Shown one piece after another: positions 1 through 12,577 of a DNA stretch of 64,000 nucleotides (positions within the stretch are counted from its first letter, which is position 1; each line of letters opens with the position of its first letter). The notes under the pieces are model-generated. The model was not told where the DNA came from. It saw nothing but the letters and a program-made list of their open reading frames with translations, and did no database searches. Source of the stretch: Casuarina equisetifolia (lineage: Eukaryota; Streptophyta; Magnoliopsida; Fagales; Casuarinaceae); the NCBI GenBank assembly GCA_028551475.1, contig CM052362.1:18210021-18274020 (forward strand). Reading direction: 5' to 3'. The translations under genes and the position numbers were made by a program.

Positions 1-3000
1 AATCTGCACACCGTGGGATTCTACGGATGGAAACAGCACTGACAGGGGTCTCTGTTTCAGGTCGTACGGTGAGTAGGCTCTTCACCTAATCCCAGAGAAG
101 AAAAGCAACAGAGAAATCAGAAAACCTCTAAAACCAGAATTAAGTATGCAAACCAGTTTTACGTTCCAACCCACCAGTAAAAGTCCAATTATATTCTTTG
201 GACTCCCAGAATAGACGGGAACCCGACTGTGACCACGAGCGAGAATTTTTCCCATTGCTTCCCTGAGTTATTAAAATTGAGATAAGAAAATTCGTTAAGG
301 TAAAATTGTGCACTAGCATTCAAGAAGTTCCAGTAAGAAAGGGCATGCTAATCTAATCTAATAGATGTTTGTTCAATGTGTGACAGTTTATCATTATAAC
401 TAAAAAATCAAGAAGTTCCAGTAAGAAAGGACATGCTAATCTAATCTAATAGATGTTTGTTCAATGTGTGACAGTTTATCATTATAACTAAAAAATTAAA
501 CCAAATTCAACAAGTCCAAATTATGCACAACTATCCCAATCTTGTTTTTTTTTTAAACATTTTGTTTTCATATACATCTAACAAAATCTGCTTCTCTTTT
601 TAACATTTTATTTCCATAGCGTGACAACAGAACAATGACTTGGTGCTCATTTATTCTAACAAGTTCCTGAAAAAGAAAACTAATTATAAAAGAACAAATT
701 TCACTCTTAGCTGTAACATGAAAAGTCAAATTTAAAAAGAAAATTTTGTCCTTGTCATCTTGAGAGTGAAGATGGATCAAGAAGAAGAAAACTAATCTCA
801 ACACAACTGAATCAGGGGTAGAAGTTACCAATCCAACTTCGAATTCACATCCAAGGAAAAGGTGGATTCAATGGGTGTCATAGCCTCCTCAGCAGTCTGA
901 TTAAAAAGAAAAACAAAACAGAAAGTGAGTCCGAGATCCTGACCAAAATAAATCAAAGGTCTAGGTTATATAGACAACATCATTAAGAAACAGCAAACCA
1001 CAGCCAGCAGAAAATTTACATGCATAGAAATGAACTTCGAAGCACTCACAAATATCATTTCTGAGAAGTCATAGCTAGCTGGTCAAATTTGAAGGAAGAG
1101 AGGGCAGTATACAGATGCAACTTATAAAAGTGTACATAAAACTGCAATGTACTCTTAACTATTAGAGCATCTGATCCCTCAATCCAACTACGGGTTATTT
1201 TCTGAGCTGCATGCTAGAACCTTTGATGTTGATAATAATTTTCTAAGCCAGAAGCAGCTAAGAAGGATGAGCTACACAACAATAGATAAACAGCTTCTAA
1301 GATACGAATTCAAGTTACATTGTTTACCTTTTCAGTTAAGTCTAGTGCGCCACTAATAATTGTGGTTTCATCATGTGTGAGTTCACCTCCTTTCCCAGCC
1401 TGATCATAACAAGAAAACATGACAAAGGATGGATAAGAAAGACTACATATATTTTGGACGTTTCAGCATTCTAGACCCACTATAATGGTTTTACTGGCAA
1501 TAATTACAGTGCTTTATGATATTTGCTCCAAAGTGCCTTACCTCCTTGCCGTGAATGGAGACTAGGGCTTTCAGCTGAGCACGCCTAAACAAGGCTTCAT
1601 TATGACCTAGTACCCAGTCCAGAATCTGAAACACATACATTTGAAGTGTTTAATATATTGACCAACAGACTACAGCAGCAAGAATTAAGAAAGAAGATTA
1701 TCTTCAGCATTATTTTCAGTAAAAGGGTGCTAGATATTGTGTGGAATGTCAGTTACTACTGGCCGACTTCACAATGCATAGACACACCACTATTTTATTG
1801 ACGCATAAAACAAAGGAAGCCAACATTATACTAGAAATTCATTACGCAACTCAAAACTTTTAAAAGAAAGATATTAAAAGGCAATAACAAGTCACTAGCT
1901 TAAGTAGCGGTTTGTGAGACAACATTTCCCACGTATAGAAAAAAGAAATGATTGCTACTTTCTTGTGAACCACCTCTAACATACAGTGAATACCATGTAA
2001 ATCCCATGCTCACAAAACTTCATAATAATTCAGTCTTGATGATACCTTTCCAATGGGATAGGCAATTGGATAGCATATAATCATCAAAATCCTCACAAGC
2101 CATACAAAATTGGCCCCTACAGCAAGTCCATATCTGGTGCATATTGCTTGTGGAATGACCTGACAAATGAAATGAAACAGAATAATCATCAGGGTTTGAA
2201 TCAATAAAATGTAGCTTTGGACATAGCAGTGAAATCTTAGAGAGTGCAAAACCTGTTAAGCACCAAACATACCTCTCCAAATGCCAAAACAAAAGTTACA
2301 GACAGAATTATGGCAATATACTGATTGAAAAGCTTATCCAGGTATATTGGTAGTGCCTGCAGATTACAAGTACCAAAGCAAATAACAGAAATATCATTAT
2401 CTCCAATATTCCAGCATTAACAAAAAACCAAAGCATTTCTTTTTCAATTATATTCCCTTTTCTTAAATTTTGCTCTTTTAATCATTATATGTTTTCCACG
2501 TTAGAATCAGATGCTTACTAATGTTCAATACTTTACCTTTGTCACAACTTAAGAAAGAGATGGCACACTTGTGTAATTAGAGTTCCTCAAATCACTTTAT
2601 GTAACGCAGACACAGTACAAAGAACAAATGCCGAACTTAGTAAACATGCGATGCCTTCATAAAACATCCATTTAATGTAAGATTAACTTCTTGGAGTATC
2701 ATAATCTTCCTTGTTAGCAGTGATCTCCTCATCAGGACCCATGTCGTGCAGACTTATACTGGCACAAACTTTAAAGTCATTTATTACGACCCAAGGAAAG
2801 TGGTCATAATACCTAATGCTATGTCTCAAAAGAACTAAGCAGAATTACACCTGAAGATTCATATTACTCGGCAGAGGAAATAGAACTTAGTACTCATGTA
2901 ATTCTTTCACAACCTACACTCCCAATAAAAGACTTAACTCTCCAAGGTGTCACATACATATTGTTGAATTCATAAATTATATAAGACTCCCAATGAAATG

Positions 3001-3841
3001 ACTAAATTCATTATTTTCTATAAATTTGGGTTTCAACTATTAGATCAGCACAGTAAGATGCATTAAGGTTGAAATCCTAACTCCACGCTACAACTTCTAT
3101 TTTAAAAAATATATAATATGTAACATTTTATTTATTGAAGTAGAGTTCAGATCCATACGTAAATAAATGTGTTAGAATATTTATAAAATGACCAAATTTA
3201 TCATACCTTAGATGTATAAAATTTTGAAACAACTGATGAAACAGATTAAAGTCATATAACCAAAGACAAATGTAAAAGACCACATACACAGACATAAAGT
3301 GTGTTATTCAAGCATGCTATCACATTTTCAATCCTAAGAATTAAAATTCGCTACAGTTCTAAGCAGAGAAATTCCAATTAAAAACCGAATTCATCAGTCC
3401 CTCACCTCCATGGATACTGCATTACACAAAAGCAACGTCACAAGGAGCTGGTGCTGCTTCTGTACCACCGGAAGTATAGCAGCTGCACAAAATCCCAGGA
3501 CAACAAAAGTACAGGCCCATGTAAACAGATCAAAAACCAATACGAACGTTACGACTCGGAATCGCAGCGAAAACTTGGAAGGAGTAACCGAGCACGTTAC
3601 CGGCTTGCTTCTTCTCGGCGGAGGTACCGCTGCGCTCGAGGATCTCAAGGTCGACACGGCCTAGAGACATGAGGCCAAGAGTGAGCCCGGACATGATTCC
3701 AGCAAAGAGGACAAGGACACACGATATCCCCGCATACACAAACCACCACACTGTTCCAAACGCTATGTCGCCTCCGACCACCTCCGATTCCAGACTCCGA
3801 CTAAGCATCCGCATCGCCATGACAACACTTATAGGGTGCAT
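1..3841 (-). CDS. CNNM/DUF21 domain membrane protein with CBS region (3' part cut by window edge)
   Basis: Minus-strand gene running off the left edge. Nine coding exons are visible, phases consistent: 3601-3841, 3406-3482, 2273-2356, 2046-2159, 1542-1625, 1328-1399, 829-896, 175-262 and 1-85 (partial). The start [11 protein letters not shown] was chosen because the first hydrophobic segment ([17 protein letters not shown]) and the DUF21 signature [17 protein letters not shown] follow it at the usual distance. Later exons give [55 protein letters not shown] and [12 protein letters not shown], the last at the start of the CBS pair. The family is related to animal CNNM and bacterial CorC proteins; plant members have been described as magnesium transporters of internal membranes, and that role here is inferred from family. 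The C-terminal part lies outside the window. No frameshift or missing splice site is seen. Confidence 0.93.
320..495. repeat. 88-bp tandem duplication in an intron
   Basis: Two adjacent copies, 320-407 and 408-495, differ at one position in the part I aligned (ggg versus gga after agtaagaaa). They lie in the intron between the exons at 829-896 and 175-262 of the DUF21 gene. The near identity implies a recent duplication; no effect on the gene is evident. Confidence 0.9.
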
Positions 3842-4335
3842 CGTGCCTGCTCTGAGATTTTGACCCCCTCGAGCCCCCCCTCTGTTCGCTGTGTTTATTC
3901 AGAGTCGAGATTTTGTAGAAATTTTCAGTGGCAATTGAGTTTTCCGGTCCACATGACTCTCAGCTTGTGGCACGTGGCAGTATCCAAGGGTCTTACTACA
4001 ACATCGGACGGCCGGGAACTCCTCATGAGCTGGAAATCTCGGGGCTCCTGGAGCAATCGGCCTCATATCGCACGTGACTCGGCACCAAAATAAATGCGAA
4101 TAGTATCTTAATTTTTGTTTGAATTTCACACTTAAAATTCTATTACGTTTACCCCGGAGAGCATGATAAATATTTAAGATACTCAAATATGAATTTTTTG
4201 AAAGCATGATCAATTACATCATGGTTTGTTCCATGAAATTAGAATGATCTTCTTCTTTTACTCAGACTTCATAAATTAAAGTTTTTTTTAAAAAAAAAAA
4301 AGTAAAAAAGGCTGGAGAGCTTAAGGCTGCGGTGA
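3842..4335. promoter_or_regulatory. Spacer upstream of the DUF21 gene
   Basis: About 0.5 kb between the stop of the RRM gene and the start of the DUF21 gene, both on the minus strand. It must hold the DUF21 promoter and 5' leader and the RRM 3' end. No clear promoter element can be assigned; there is a short A/T homopolymer stretch near 4280-4310. Confidence 0.4.
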
Positions 4336-5631
4336 CTAAAACTTGTACATCGTTGGCCTCCTCCGAAGTTTGGGCGATCCAGGCTTTGCAATTGATACAT
4401 AAACGAACCTGCCATCAAAAAACTTTACCAAGAAAAGATCAACTCCTAATCTATAGATACGATTTTATTGATCTATCAAGTGTACTGGGGGGTACACACC
4501 TTTCCATTCATCTCTTTCACAGCCAATTCAGCAGAGTCTTCGCTTGTAAACCAGACAAATGCAAATCCAGATTTTCCATCTGCAAATAGCTGCACTGCAA
4601 GGGGATGTCAAACAAACAGACATTATGTAATCCTGCGAGAGTTTGCTCAAATTTTGAGTCCAGAACATGAAAGCAGCAGGCACCAAACAAAAATATGGAA
4701 GCAGCAAAATCATCATGAATGAGAAACGAATGATACAGGGGATGATTATGGAGCAACCAAAGAGAAACTTCAAATGCCCTTTAAGATAAAGTTCTAACTT
4801 CTTCTGTCTGATTTCACCTTGGCTTACTTCTCCATACTCAGAGAATGCCCTCTGTAAACCTCCCTCCGACGTTGATTGTGGAAGTCCTGCATCAGTTAGA
4901 TCCAAAGGCTTCAGATAAATGGCCATTCTCTGTGGAGCATCAATGCAAAGCTTTATCTAGATGAAGACAGTAGTTATTTACAGTCATGAATAACAACAGC
5001 AATTGTGAAATACAAGAAAATCTCAACAGTTAACTAACCGAAAATCTCCTAATATTTCTATGAAACCACGCAAGTCTACAACCTTCAACGCTACCAGTTC
5101 CAATATGAATAGTACGAAAGATATCAAACAACGCTAGGGGTATTGGCTCAAAGTAGCACTAACGCTAAGCCCCCGAGCACTGCACAATTTCTTTAACAGC
5201 AATGAGCTCCATTTTTGTCATGGAGACACTTTCGGTTCACGAAAGAAAAAATTTAAAGTCTCATTTCCTAAAATTTTCCAACCAACCAAACACAACCCAG
5301 TGCCATCAGAAAGCTGAAAATGAGCATAAAATAAACAATATTGCGAAAGCCTAGGCGAAATCACCCGTTTCGTAGCGACCATACCTTTTACGAAGATTTT
5401 GGTGGAAGGGGAACATTCTTGCTGTACTGGTGAGGAAGAGCTCGTCCCACAGCGAAGTGATTGAAGCCACGGATAACCAAGCTTGGTTCTTGTAGAGGAC
5501 GATGCTAAAGAAACTAGTGGGAAGATTGATGGTGCAATCGCGATTTCTGAGACTGAGGGGTTAGGGCTTGCATAGTTTCTGAGGAATTGAAGCAATTGGA
5601 AATGGGATGGGAATGAATGCAGGAGTGCCAT
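4336..5631 (-). CDS. Organelle-type single-RRM RNA-binding protein
   Basis: Four coding exons on the minus strand: 5385-5631, 4818-4886, 4500-4594 and 4336-4422, giving 165 residues with consistent phases. The first 70 or so residues (MALLHSFPSHFQLLQFLRN...) are rich in Ser, Arg and hydrophobic residues and poor in acidic ones, like a plastid or mitochondrial transit peptide. One RRM follows: RNP2 is KIFVKGLP (residues 78-85), then STSEGGLQRAFSEYGEV, and RNP1 lies in KSGFAFVWF. The tail KPGSPKLRRRPTMYKF is basic. The loop between beta strands 2 and 3 is a few residues shorter than in most relatives. The last intron is only 77 bp and its acceptor (ggtaaag) is weak, but it is the only one that restores FFDGRFVYVSIAKPG in frame. 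The expected role is organellar RNA binding or editing support, inferred from family. By position it matches Arabidopsis At5g19030 (recalled). Confidence 0.85.
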
Positions 5632-6999
5632 TCAATTCCTGCTTTCCTAAACCCAATTTGCCCAGGGAGTACCCTAAATGGCCGCACTCCATAGATTTTC
5701 ATTTTCTTTTCTTAATTTTGGTGAACTGATTATCTTCTGAATTACCATCTTATCTTAAAAAAATTTAAATCTAAAATTTTATATCAAAAAAATCTATAGT
5801 GGTATAATTTTCAGTTAAATAATATACTGAATTTGCTGAGTAATGATATATATTTCTTCTCTTTTGTATTCGCCAAAAGGCCTTCAAGTTCCTCGATTAC
5901 AAAAAAATAGTATCAAATATTGGGTCAACTTCTTTTTTTTTGATACGCTTAAATGAAAATTTGTCACTTCTAGATTAGCTCTGTTCCATATATATGAATA
6001 TTTTATGTACTTAAAAAATAATTTCTCAATTATGATTAATTAACACAAAAGAGTCATAGTATTTATATATGAATAAAGACTGACAAGTTAATCCACGGGC
6101 CTTTGTATATGAATATGAGTAAATCACAGGCCATGGGCTGCGCAGACTCTTGGGCTTGCATTGCAAAGAACCCACTACATATACTTGCAGAATCTTTCAA
6201 CCCAAAATATTAACTCAAAAATTTAACAAGAAAATGAGTTCTTTCATCCAAAAATAGTTAGTATTATGAATTGATATTATTTCTAACATCATCAAACTTG
6301 ATAGATGGATAATAGCCCAAATACAATGGATTACAAGCTCTGAACTCTTAAGATCAATCGCACTTGAGATCTTATTCATATGTCCCTAAATCATAGGCGC
6401 ATTAGCTATAAATGGATATAGCATCAAGTACCAAATTGATGGTACCATCACAAAATTTAAAGCTTGACTTGCAACAAAAGGTTTCAGTCTAAAAAAAGAG
6501 ATTAACTGTGTTCTCTTTTATGAAGAGATTTATGTGAATTCACCCTCAAATTTTACAGTTATGGAATGGTGAAATGTTCCTAAGCAACCTACAAAGAGGA
6601 TTGAGTTATGATATCTTTGTATGATGTAGTTTTCTGTTTTATGCCTAATTGTATAACTACTCTTTACTAAGTTCTAAATATGTTTACACACCCTAAATTA
6701 TGTGTGTAATCACATAAAGTTTGACTTACTTATTGTAAGACCTAAGCACACTAAATAAGTGTAATCTTTAAAGAGTAAGGATGCAATACAAACAATGAAA
6801 TTAATCAAACAGAGATAGGCAGCCAAGAGATATAAACACAATGGTTTCAGGGGGTTTAGTCTAATCTTAGTTGGCACCTACATCCACCTTACTTTAACTC
6901 CTAGCTAAAGCTCCCCTTACTAATCAATTAATCAAATTGAATATTGATAACTATTATAATGTTTTTGATGATTTAAGCAGCAACTATACCGGTAAGTTA
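5632..6999. other. AT-rich intergenic spacer, no gene seen
   Basis: The part next to 5631 is the presumed promoter of the RRM gene. The rest is AT-rich with no convincing ORF, splice structure or RNA gene. Confidence 0.5.
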
Positions 7000-7960
7000 C
7001 TTAAAGCACCTTAAGTCAAAACTAATTATGGACCTTCTTATTGGCGGGCCATATTAACATGGAGCAATGAGCGTAAAGGCTTGAATGTCCAAACCCCACG
7101 GAACCCAACCCAGGACAAGCCCAAATGCTAATCTGTGAGAAAGCTTACGTGAACCAACCCAGACACCTATGATGTAAACTGGATCCAATTAAATATGATT
7201 AGACCCGAAACCTACTTATCTCGTGCATCTGTTGCCTCCAAGGAATGGCATCGTGTCACCAAAAGGGCGAACAGAAAAGGAAGGAGCACCAAACAAAATC
7301 AAAGAACTCACCGCCTCCTCTCAAAATCGAATTCCTAAAATCCTCCATGATCAATGCCTTGATTCTCGATGAAATCTTTGATACGATTCATGCATAAACA
7401 GTAACAAGAGTAATTATAGAGTGTTACCGTTGGAGAGCTGAAGATCTATAAGAAGAGAAGCGAAATCTCGAAGACACATCATTCCGATTGAACGAAAACG
7501 TTGAAGCTGTTGTGCGAATCATTCAAGAGGTCTACAGTCTGTAAGAGATTTCTTTTTATACAAGCAGTAGTGCTCTTTAGAAATTATTATATCTTTGCTT
7601 GTTTAAACCCTAAAAATTGGGTTTTTTAATTATTTGTTTCAATATTGTGCTTTGCTATGTATTCTATGATTATTAAAGCAAACAATCGTGATTAGTGTTG
7701 TAATCTTAGATTGTTTGAGGATAGATTGTAATATTATGATTACATCATACTTGTAACCGTGAATATCAAAGGCACCTTTTAGTAATTTACTAAAGGAGGT
7801 GGAGTAGGCCTTGTAGAGAAGTCTAATTCACTTTAAAACTCTTGTGGTTTGATTTACTTTCCTGTTATTGTTTCTTTTATTAAACAGAACAACAAGAAAA
7901 ATCGGTGACACCTAATTCAACCCCCCTTCTTAGGTGACTTAGGACCTTACAAATATATCA
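7000..7960. mobile_element. LTR-retrotransposon remnant (Copia-like LTR end)
   Basis: The block at 7780-7945 reads like the 3' part of a plant Copia-type LTR: a ggaggtggagtaggcc motif, then attcaaccccccttcttagg, a run that commonly sits just before the primer-binding site of such elements. No primer-binding site, gag or pol reading frame follows. Both borders are uncertain, so this is a decayed fragment. Confidence 0.45.
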
Positions 7961-9079
7961 ATTTCTTAATCCATTATCCACAATTTATAAATTTTATACA
8001 CCCAAGAAATTTAAAGGCACAAGACACAACCTTGTCTTATAGTCATTTTAGGATTGCAATCCTATATTTAAAATTTGCATTGAATAGGACAAAAGTCTCA
8101 AAATTTTCAAATCTTAGTTCAATAAACCCTTGGTGATCTTTCACTTTGATAGGCTAGAGAAAATTTTTCACTTATCTTTGATTTGTAGGAATAGAAGTAT
8201 AACCACTTATTGTCTTTTCTATGCAATACCTTGAGAGCTTATCGGATCCCCATCTTATAGTGCTTGGGAATGTCTTTTCTGCATTTTTTCTTAGAGCTTC
8301 ATAGGATTCTCGAAATGGGAGGAAGCAGTCTAACTAGGGAAGGGAAGGCTCCGTTAGGAGAAAAATGTCTTGCCCAATCTTCTTAAGGTCTTCTTGAAAC
8401 ATCATTGTTTGCCATAAACTTATAACTACACCAAAACGCCACCTTCAGGGTTATTATTGCACTGACCTCTTTTGGGAATTCCCTTATTGCATCAACCTAC
8501 TTCTGTCACAATAAGTCTCTCTGAGCTTTATGTTGTACTTGGATCTGTTATGACAAAAACCTTGGTCATAACAAGTTTTAACGCAAAAACTATATATATA
8601 TTTTTTTATTACAGACTTCTTTTGTAATCATTGAAGCATATAAATTTCCCTAAAAAAGTACATTCTATGCCAATTGCAAAACTCTTTATGACTTCATACA
8701 AAATCCTCTCAATGGAACATGAATTTCACAATCATATTAATAGAAACCAATTTATTTCAAATCTCAACATGATTATTCACTTTTCACTAAAGGACAGAGT
8801 ACTAAATTATAGTATTATCATGTATGTCAATGACAACTTGATCACAAAAAGTGACTTTGAGTATAATGCTAGTACACCGTCAACAACCGATGACTCTCCC
8901 CTTAACCAACCTAGACATGAGCTACTTTACAATTGCTAAGTCAATATATGGATGTCCCAAAAAGCTCTCACTTGGATTCAACTGTGAAAAACGTAAAAGT
9001 CTTTAAAGGGATCATCAAGCCTCGAAGGCTCCTCTCCTTTCCATTGCAATTGGAACTCAATGCAATATGTTATTCAAAC
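7961..9079. other. Spacer between two LTR-like fragments, no gene seen
   Basis: AT-rich sequence with one 102-codon open frame at 8631-8939 (plus) that resembles no family I know and lacks a coding-like composition. It may be degraded internal retroelement sequence. Confidence 0.35.
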
Positions 9080-9570
9080 TAATCAACACGTCCTATATCT
9101 ATTTTTGCAATTATTGTGGAGATTTTTCAAGAGCAAGGCACGTGTTAAAGCATAATTGTGTAACTTTCGTGGATTCAATTGTGTTGTTGTTTTGTCTTGA
9201 GAAAATGGCAAGGTCGTGTGTGTGGCACGTTGTGGTCAGTAAGAAGCCGTGTGTGGCTTGATTGTTAAGTTATTGACAAAGACCACATGCCAAAGACTAA
9301 GTGTGGTCTTTGTGAGCCTTGTAATTGAAGTGGATTGTAAAAAATTTATTCTACAAATAAAGATCTGGAGTACTAAATTTAAGAGTGAAAACTCTCAAAT
9401 TAAAGTAAAAGGTCCTCATTGCTATTGGTAAGAAAGGGTGGATGTAGGCTTAAGAACATCAGGCCAAACCACCTGAACATATCGGTGTGTTTATCTGGTT
9501 TTATTTGCAAGAAAAGTTATTAACTTTTCAAAAGTAGAAAACAAAAATAAACTCAATTCAACCCATCGCT
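9080..9570 (+). mobile_element. Second LTR-like remnant
   Basis: This block carries the order typical of plant Copia LTR 3' ends: a region ending in actctcaaatt, then ggtggatgtaggc at about 9438, ccaaaccacctgaac, and tcaattcaacccatcgcttcttg at 9552-9575, a diverged form of the motif seen at 7915-7940. No coding domain of a retroelement is attached. Borders are approximate. Confidence 0.45.
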
Positions 9571-12500
9571 TCTTGCCTAACATATTCAAGTTTGATCAAG
9601 ACAATTTTGGAAGTCTTGACCAGCCCCTAGGATTCTTTTTTCTGCACACCCACATGAATTTTGGTTTTATGTGGAATCTTGTCTTTTTATATTGCAAAGA
9701 CCTTTCAGAAAAGAAGCATTTATCAAAGTCCCTATCCCATGAGCCATTGTCAAGGCGTGTGGCCTTCCTAGATTGAAGATCGGGGTTCATTGTATACGGC
9801 TTCAATCAAACGTTTAAAATCATCTGAAAAAAAGGGGGGAAAAGAAAGAAGGAAAGAGTAAGGAGTGAAAATCAACTTCATTCAACCAAATCTAATTTCT
9901 TCCATTAGCATGTCATATGGCATGAAGAATGTTAACCTCGTAAGCCCGTGATAAAACCAGTTCGGCATATCCCAGATTAATCTTTCCTTTGTGGAGGAAA
10001 AACAAACACGATATATTGCATTATATCCTGCCAAAACTCTAAGCTCCCACTATTAACTATGTGGTGTTGAAAGCCCTCTTATCTTTAGTGCTAAACAATG
10101 CCGTATGATGCACAACGTCTTCCGTTCTTGCTTGACCAAATTCATTGAAAGCATATTGATATGACCCTGACCCTATGTCTGTACACTTGTGTAGTACTAT
10201 TGTCTGTTGAAAAAACTAACCCTTTCATGCGTAGCCAACTACGTAACATCACAAGACTATATGGGAAAATTGTTCATTTCCTAGTTCTGCAAATGCATGC
10301 ATTGATCAAGGTCGCGGCGCATCATACAGATGGGGATTTGTTGGTCCCTCTTTGATCTATCTATTGGCTTCACTTGGAAAGAAGAGTCCAGGATCAACGC
10401 TGCCAAGTGACATCCCATTCAAGGAAAGGGCCATGTTTTATTTCTACTCAACTTAACGTCTCGTGCCACTAAAGTACAAAGTGTAGTGGAGAAAGAAGAA
10501 TAAAATTTGTTCATCTCTCTTTCGAGCGAGACTCGCCATCGTTTCATCTTTTGATCCTTTTGTCTCATTCCATAGCCATAATTGAGACAAATATTGTTCA
10601 TGCAACAGTAAAACTTGAATTTGTACATTGTAACCTAGTTTTTAGGTCTTACAAAGCTTCTCTCCACTGTAAAAAAAAGGGGTTATACGCGTCAAAAATG
10701 ATGTTCCTTTGCAGATGCGAACAATGGGTGGTGAAAAACAAAGCTGCATATCTAAGCTAAATCAATACATGGACACGGCCTCGCTCTTGAACATTGAAAT
10801 ATAATTAAATTTCCGCATCTGAAACTTTGGTATTCGTGGGCTAGGTTGGAAAATAGGCCATGCCCACTAATATTACAAGTAGGATATACCCTTCTGTTCC
10901 TTTTTACTTGTTTAGTTGCTTTTAGTGGACAAACAGAGAAGAAGAAGGGAAAAAAATAAAAATAAAAATAAAAATAAAAATAAAAATAAAAATAAAAATA
11001 AAAATAAAAATAAAAATAAAAATAAAAAAGCATAAGGAAGGAAAAATGGAGGAATCAAGAGGAAGATAAAAAACTAAAGGAGAAAAGGATGAATGCGCAT
11101 TGTCGTGCCCCGCAATCTTTTATCTTTTTGTTATGGTTTCGGTTCAGCACAAAGTCCTACAACCATCACTTCCTTGCTTGCAGGCCTTGCTTGCTTTTGA
11201 TCTCATCTGTACCTATCCGAGGATCTATGTATGTTCAGCAGCGATGCTTATGCTTATGTATTCGCTCGTATGATTAGGTGCAGTTGGTGGCACAAGACAG
11301 ATGCCTTAGAAAGAAGCTTTTGAAAATCATTGCCATTTCTTTCCAAGTATATCGTGTGCAAAGCTTCTTTAGGAAAAGTGATACTGACCGTTTCTGTGCT
11401 TTGGGTACAACACATTTATTCTTGTCTTTTGTAGGGCATGTGAATAAGGTTATTGATTTTTTTAATTTTTTTTTAATTGGGGAGGGGGAGGTGTCCACAT
11501 CACTGAGAGGTCCCAGGTTGGTTTGGCTTATCACTAAACTAAGTTGTCTCGACAACATTTGAACGAAGGCCGGAAGGGTTAAAAACAAAAGAAGAAAGAA
11601 GAAGGGAGAAAAAGAAAAGCATTTTTGATTTCCAAGTGGGTGAGGCAGAGTATTTTGAAAACTGAGGTGGTGAGTGGGTATAAAGGGTCCCCGTATTTAT
11701 ATAATTGGGGAAGCTTGGAATCATGTGGCGGAGGATAACGATGGTACGTGATGAGGGCCTACCAATTACAGCTGCTGCTTGCCCTTTTGTCCCATTTCTA
11801 AGATTCCCCACAATATTAGCACCCAAAATAAATCAATCGAGAATAACCTGGCAGTTCAAAAGGTTCAATCAGAACCATCGGTACCGACATCAACTGTCAA
11901 ATCAGGCACCCCCTTCCCATCAAATCAACCGGTGGGCCTTGTTCTTAAAATGGATGGTGATTAATGAAGCTGCGAATATTTGATAAGAATAGCTCCCACG
12001 AGCACTTACTTCAACAGACAGTTGAGATATTCCCAATAGTATTTGTATATTGACATAATCATGCTGAGAAAAATACAGCTCATGTCAAAACATGTTATAC
12101 CCAAAAGACCAAAACGCCCACTCAACCCCCAACTCAATGTGCAACACCACCCCCCGGAGGGCCCAAACCGTTTATTGGATGATACAGTAAATTAGCCACA
12201 ACTCTTACGTCACGTGGACCCCACAAGAGCCCTACTGTATCAAGGTTGATGCAGACGCACCACACACAAGTACGGAAACTTTCAAAAGGGCAAACTTTAT
12301 GTAGCAGCTTTTTTGCATGGATTTCTAAAATGCTTCCAACTGTACGGCCCCCACGTATATCTTATGCTCTTAACGACCTAACGACAATCTCTCTTGCTCC
12401 AGGCTGTAAATTTCTCTCACCCCTCTTCTTTTTTTTTTTTTTTTTTTTTTTTTCATTTTTTTATTTTAACGATAAACAAAAATTTGTAAAAAAAAAAAAG

Positions 12501-12577
12501 AAAGGAAAATGGTGGTCGTACCTTCTTGCCACATGTCATCTTCGGCAATGATGAGATAGATTCTGCGGGGGCCACCA
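9571..12577. other. Intergenic region downstream of the IPT gene
   Basis: About 3 kb without a supportable gene. It holds an AAAAAT microsatellite (10951-11029) and a T-run at 12428-12453 just beyond the 3' end of the IPT coding region. Open frames here are short or made of simple repeats. Confidence 0.5.
10951..11029. repeat. (AAAAAT)n microsatellite
   Basis: About a dozen uninterrupted AAAAAT units. The minus-strand frame through it encodes only alternating Phe and Tyr and is not a gene. Confidence 0.95.

Noticed and set aside
10752-11033. 93-codon minus-strand frame rich in Phe and Tyr
   Set aside because: It is only the translation of the AAAAAT microsatellite.
12246-12551. 101-codon frame downstream of IPT5
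   Set aside because: Runs through a T-homopolymer (Phe run) and an A-rich stretch (Lys run); no coding character.
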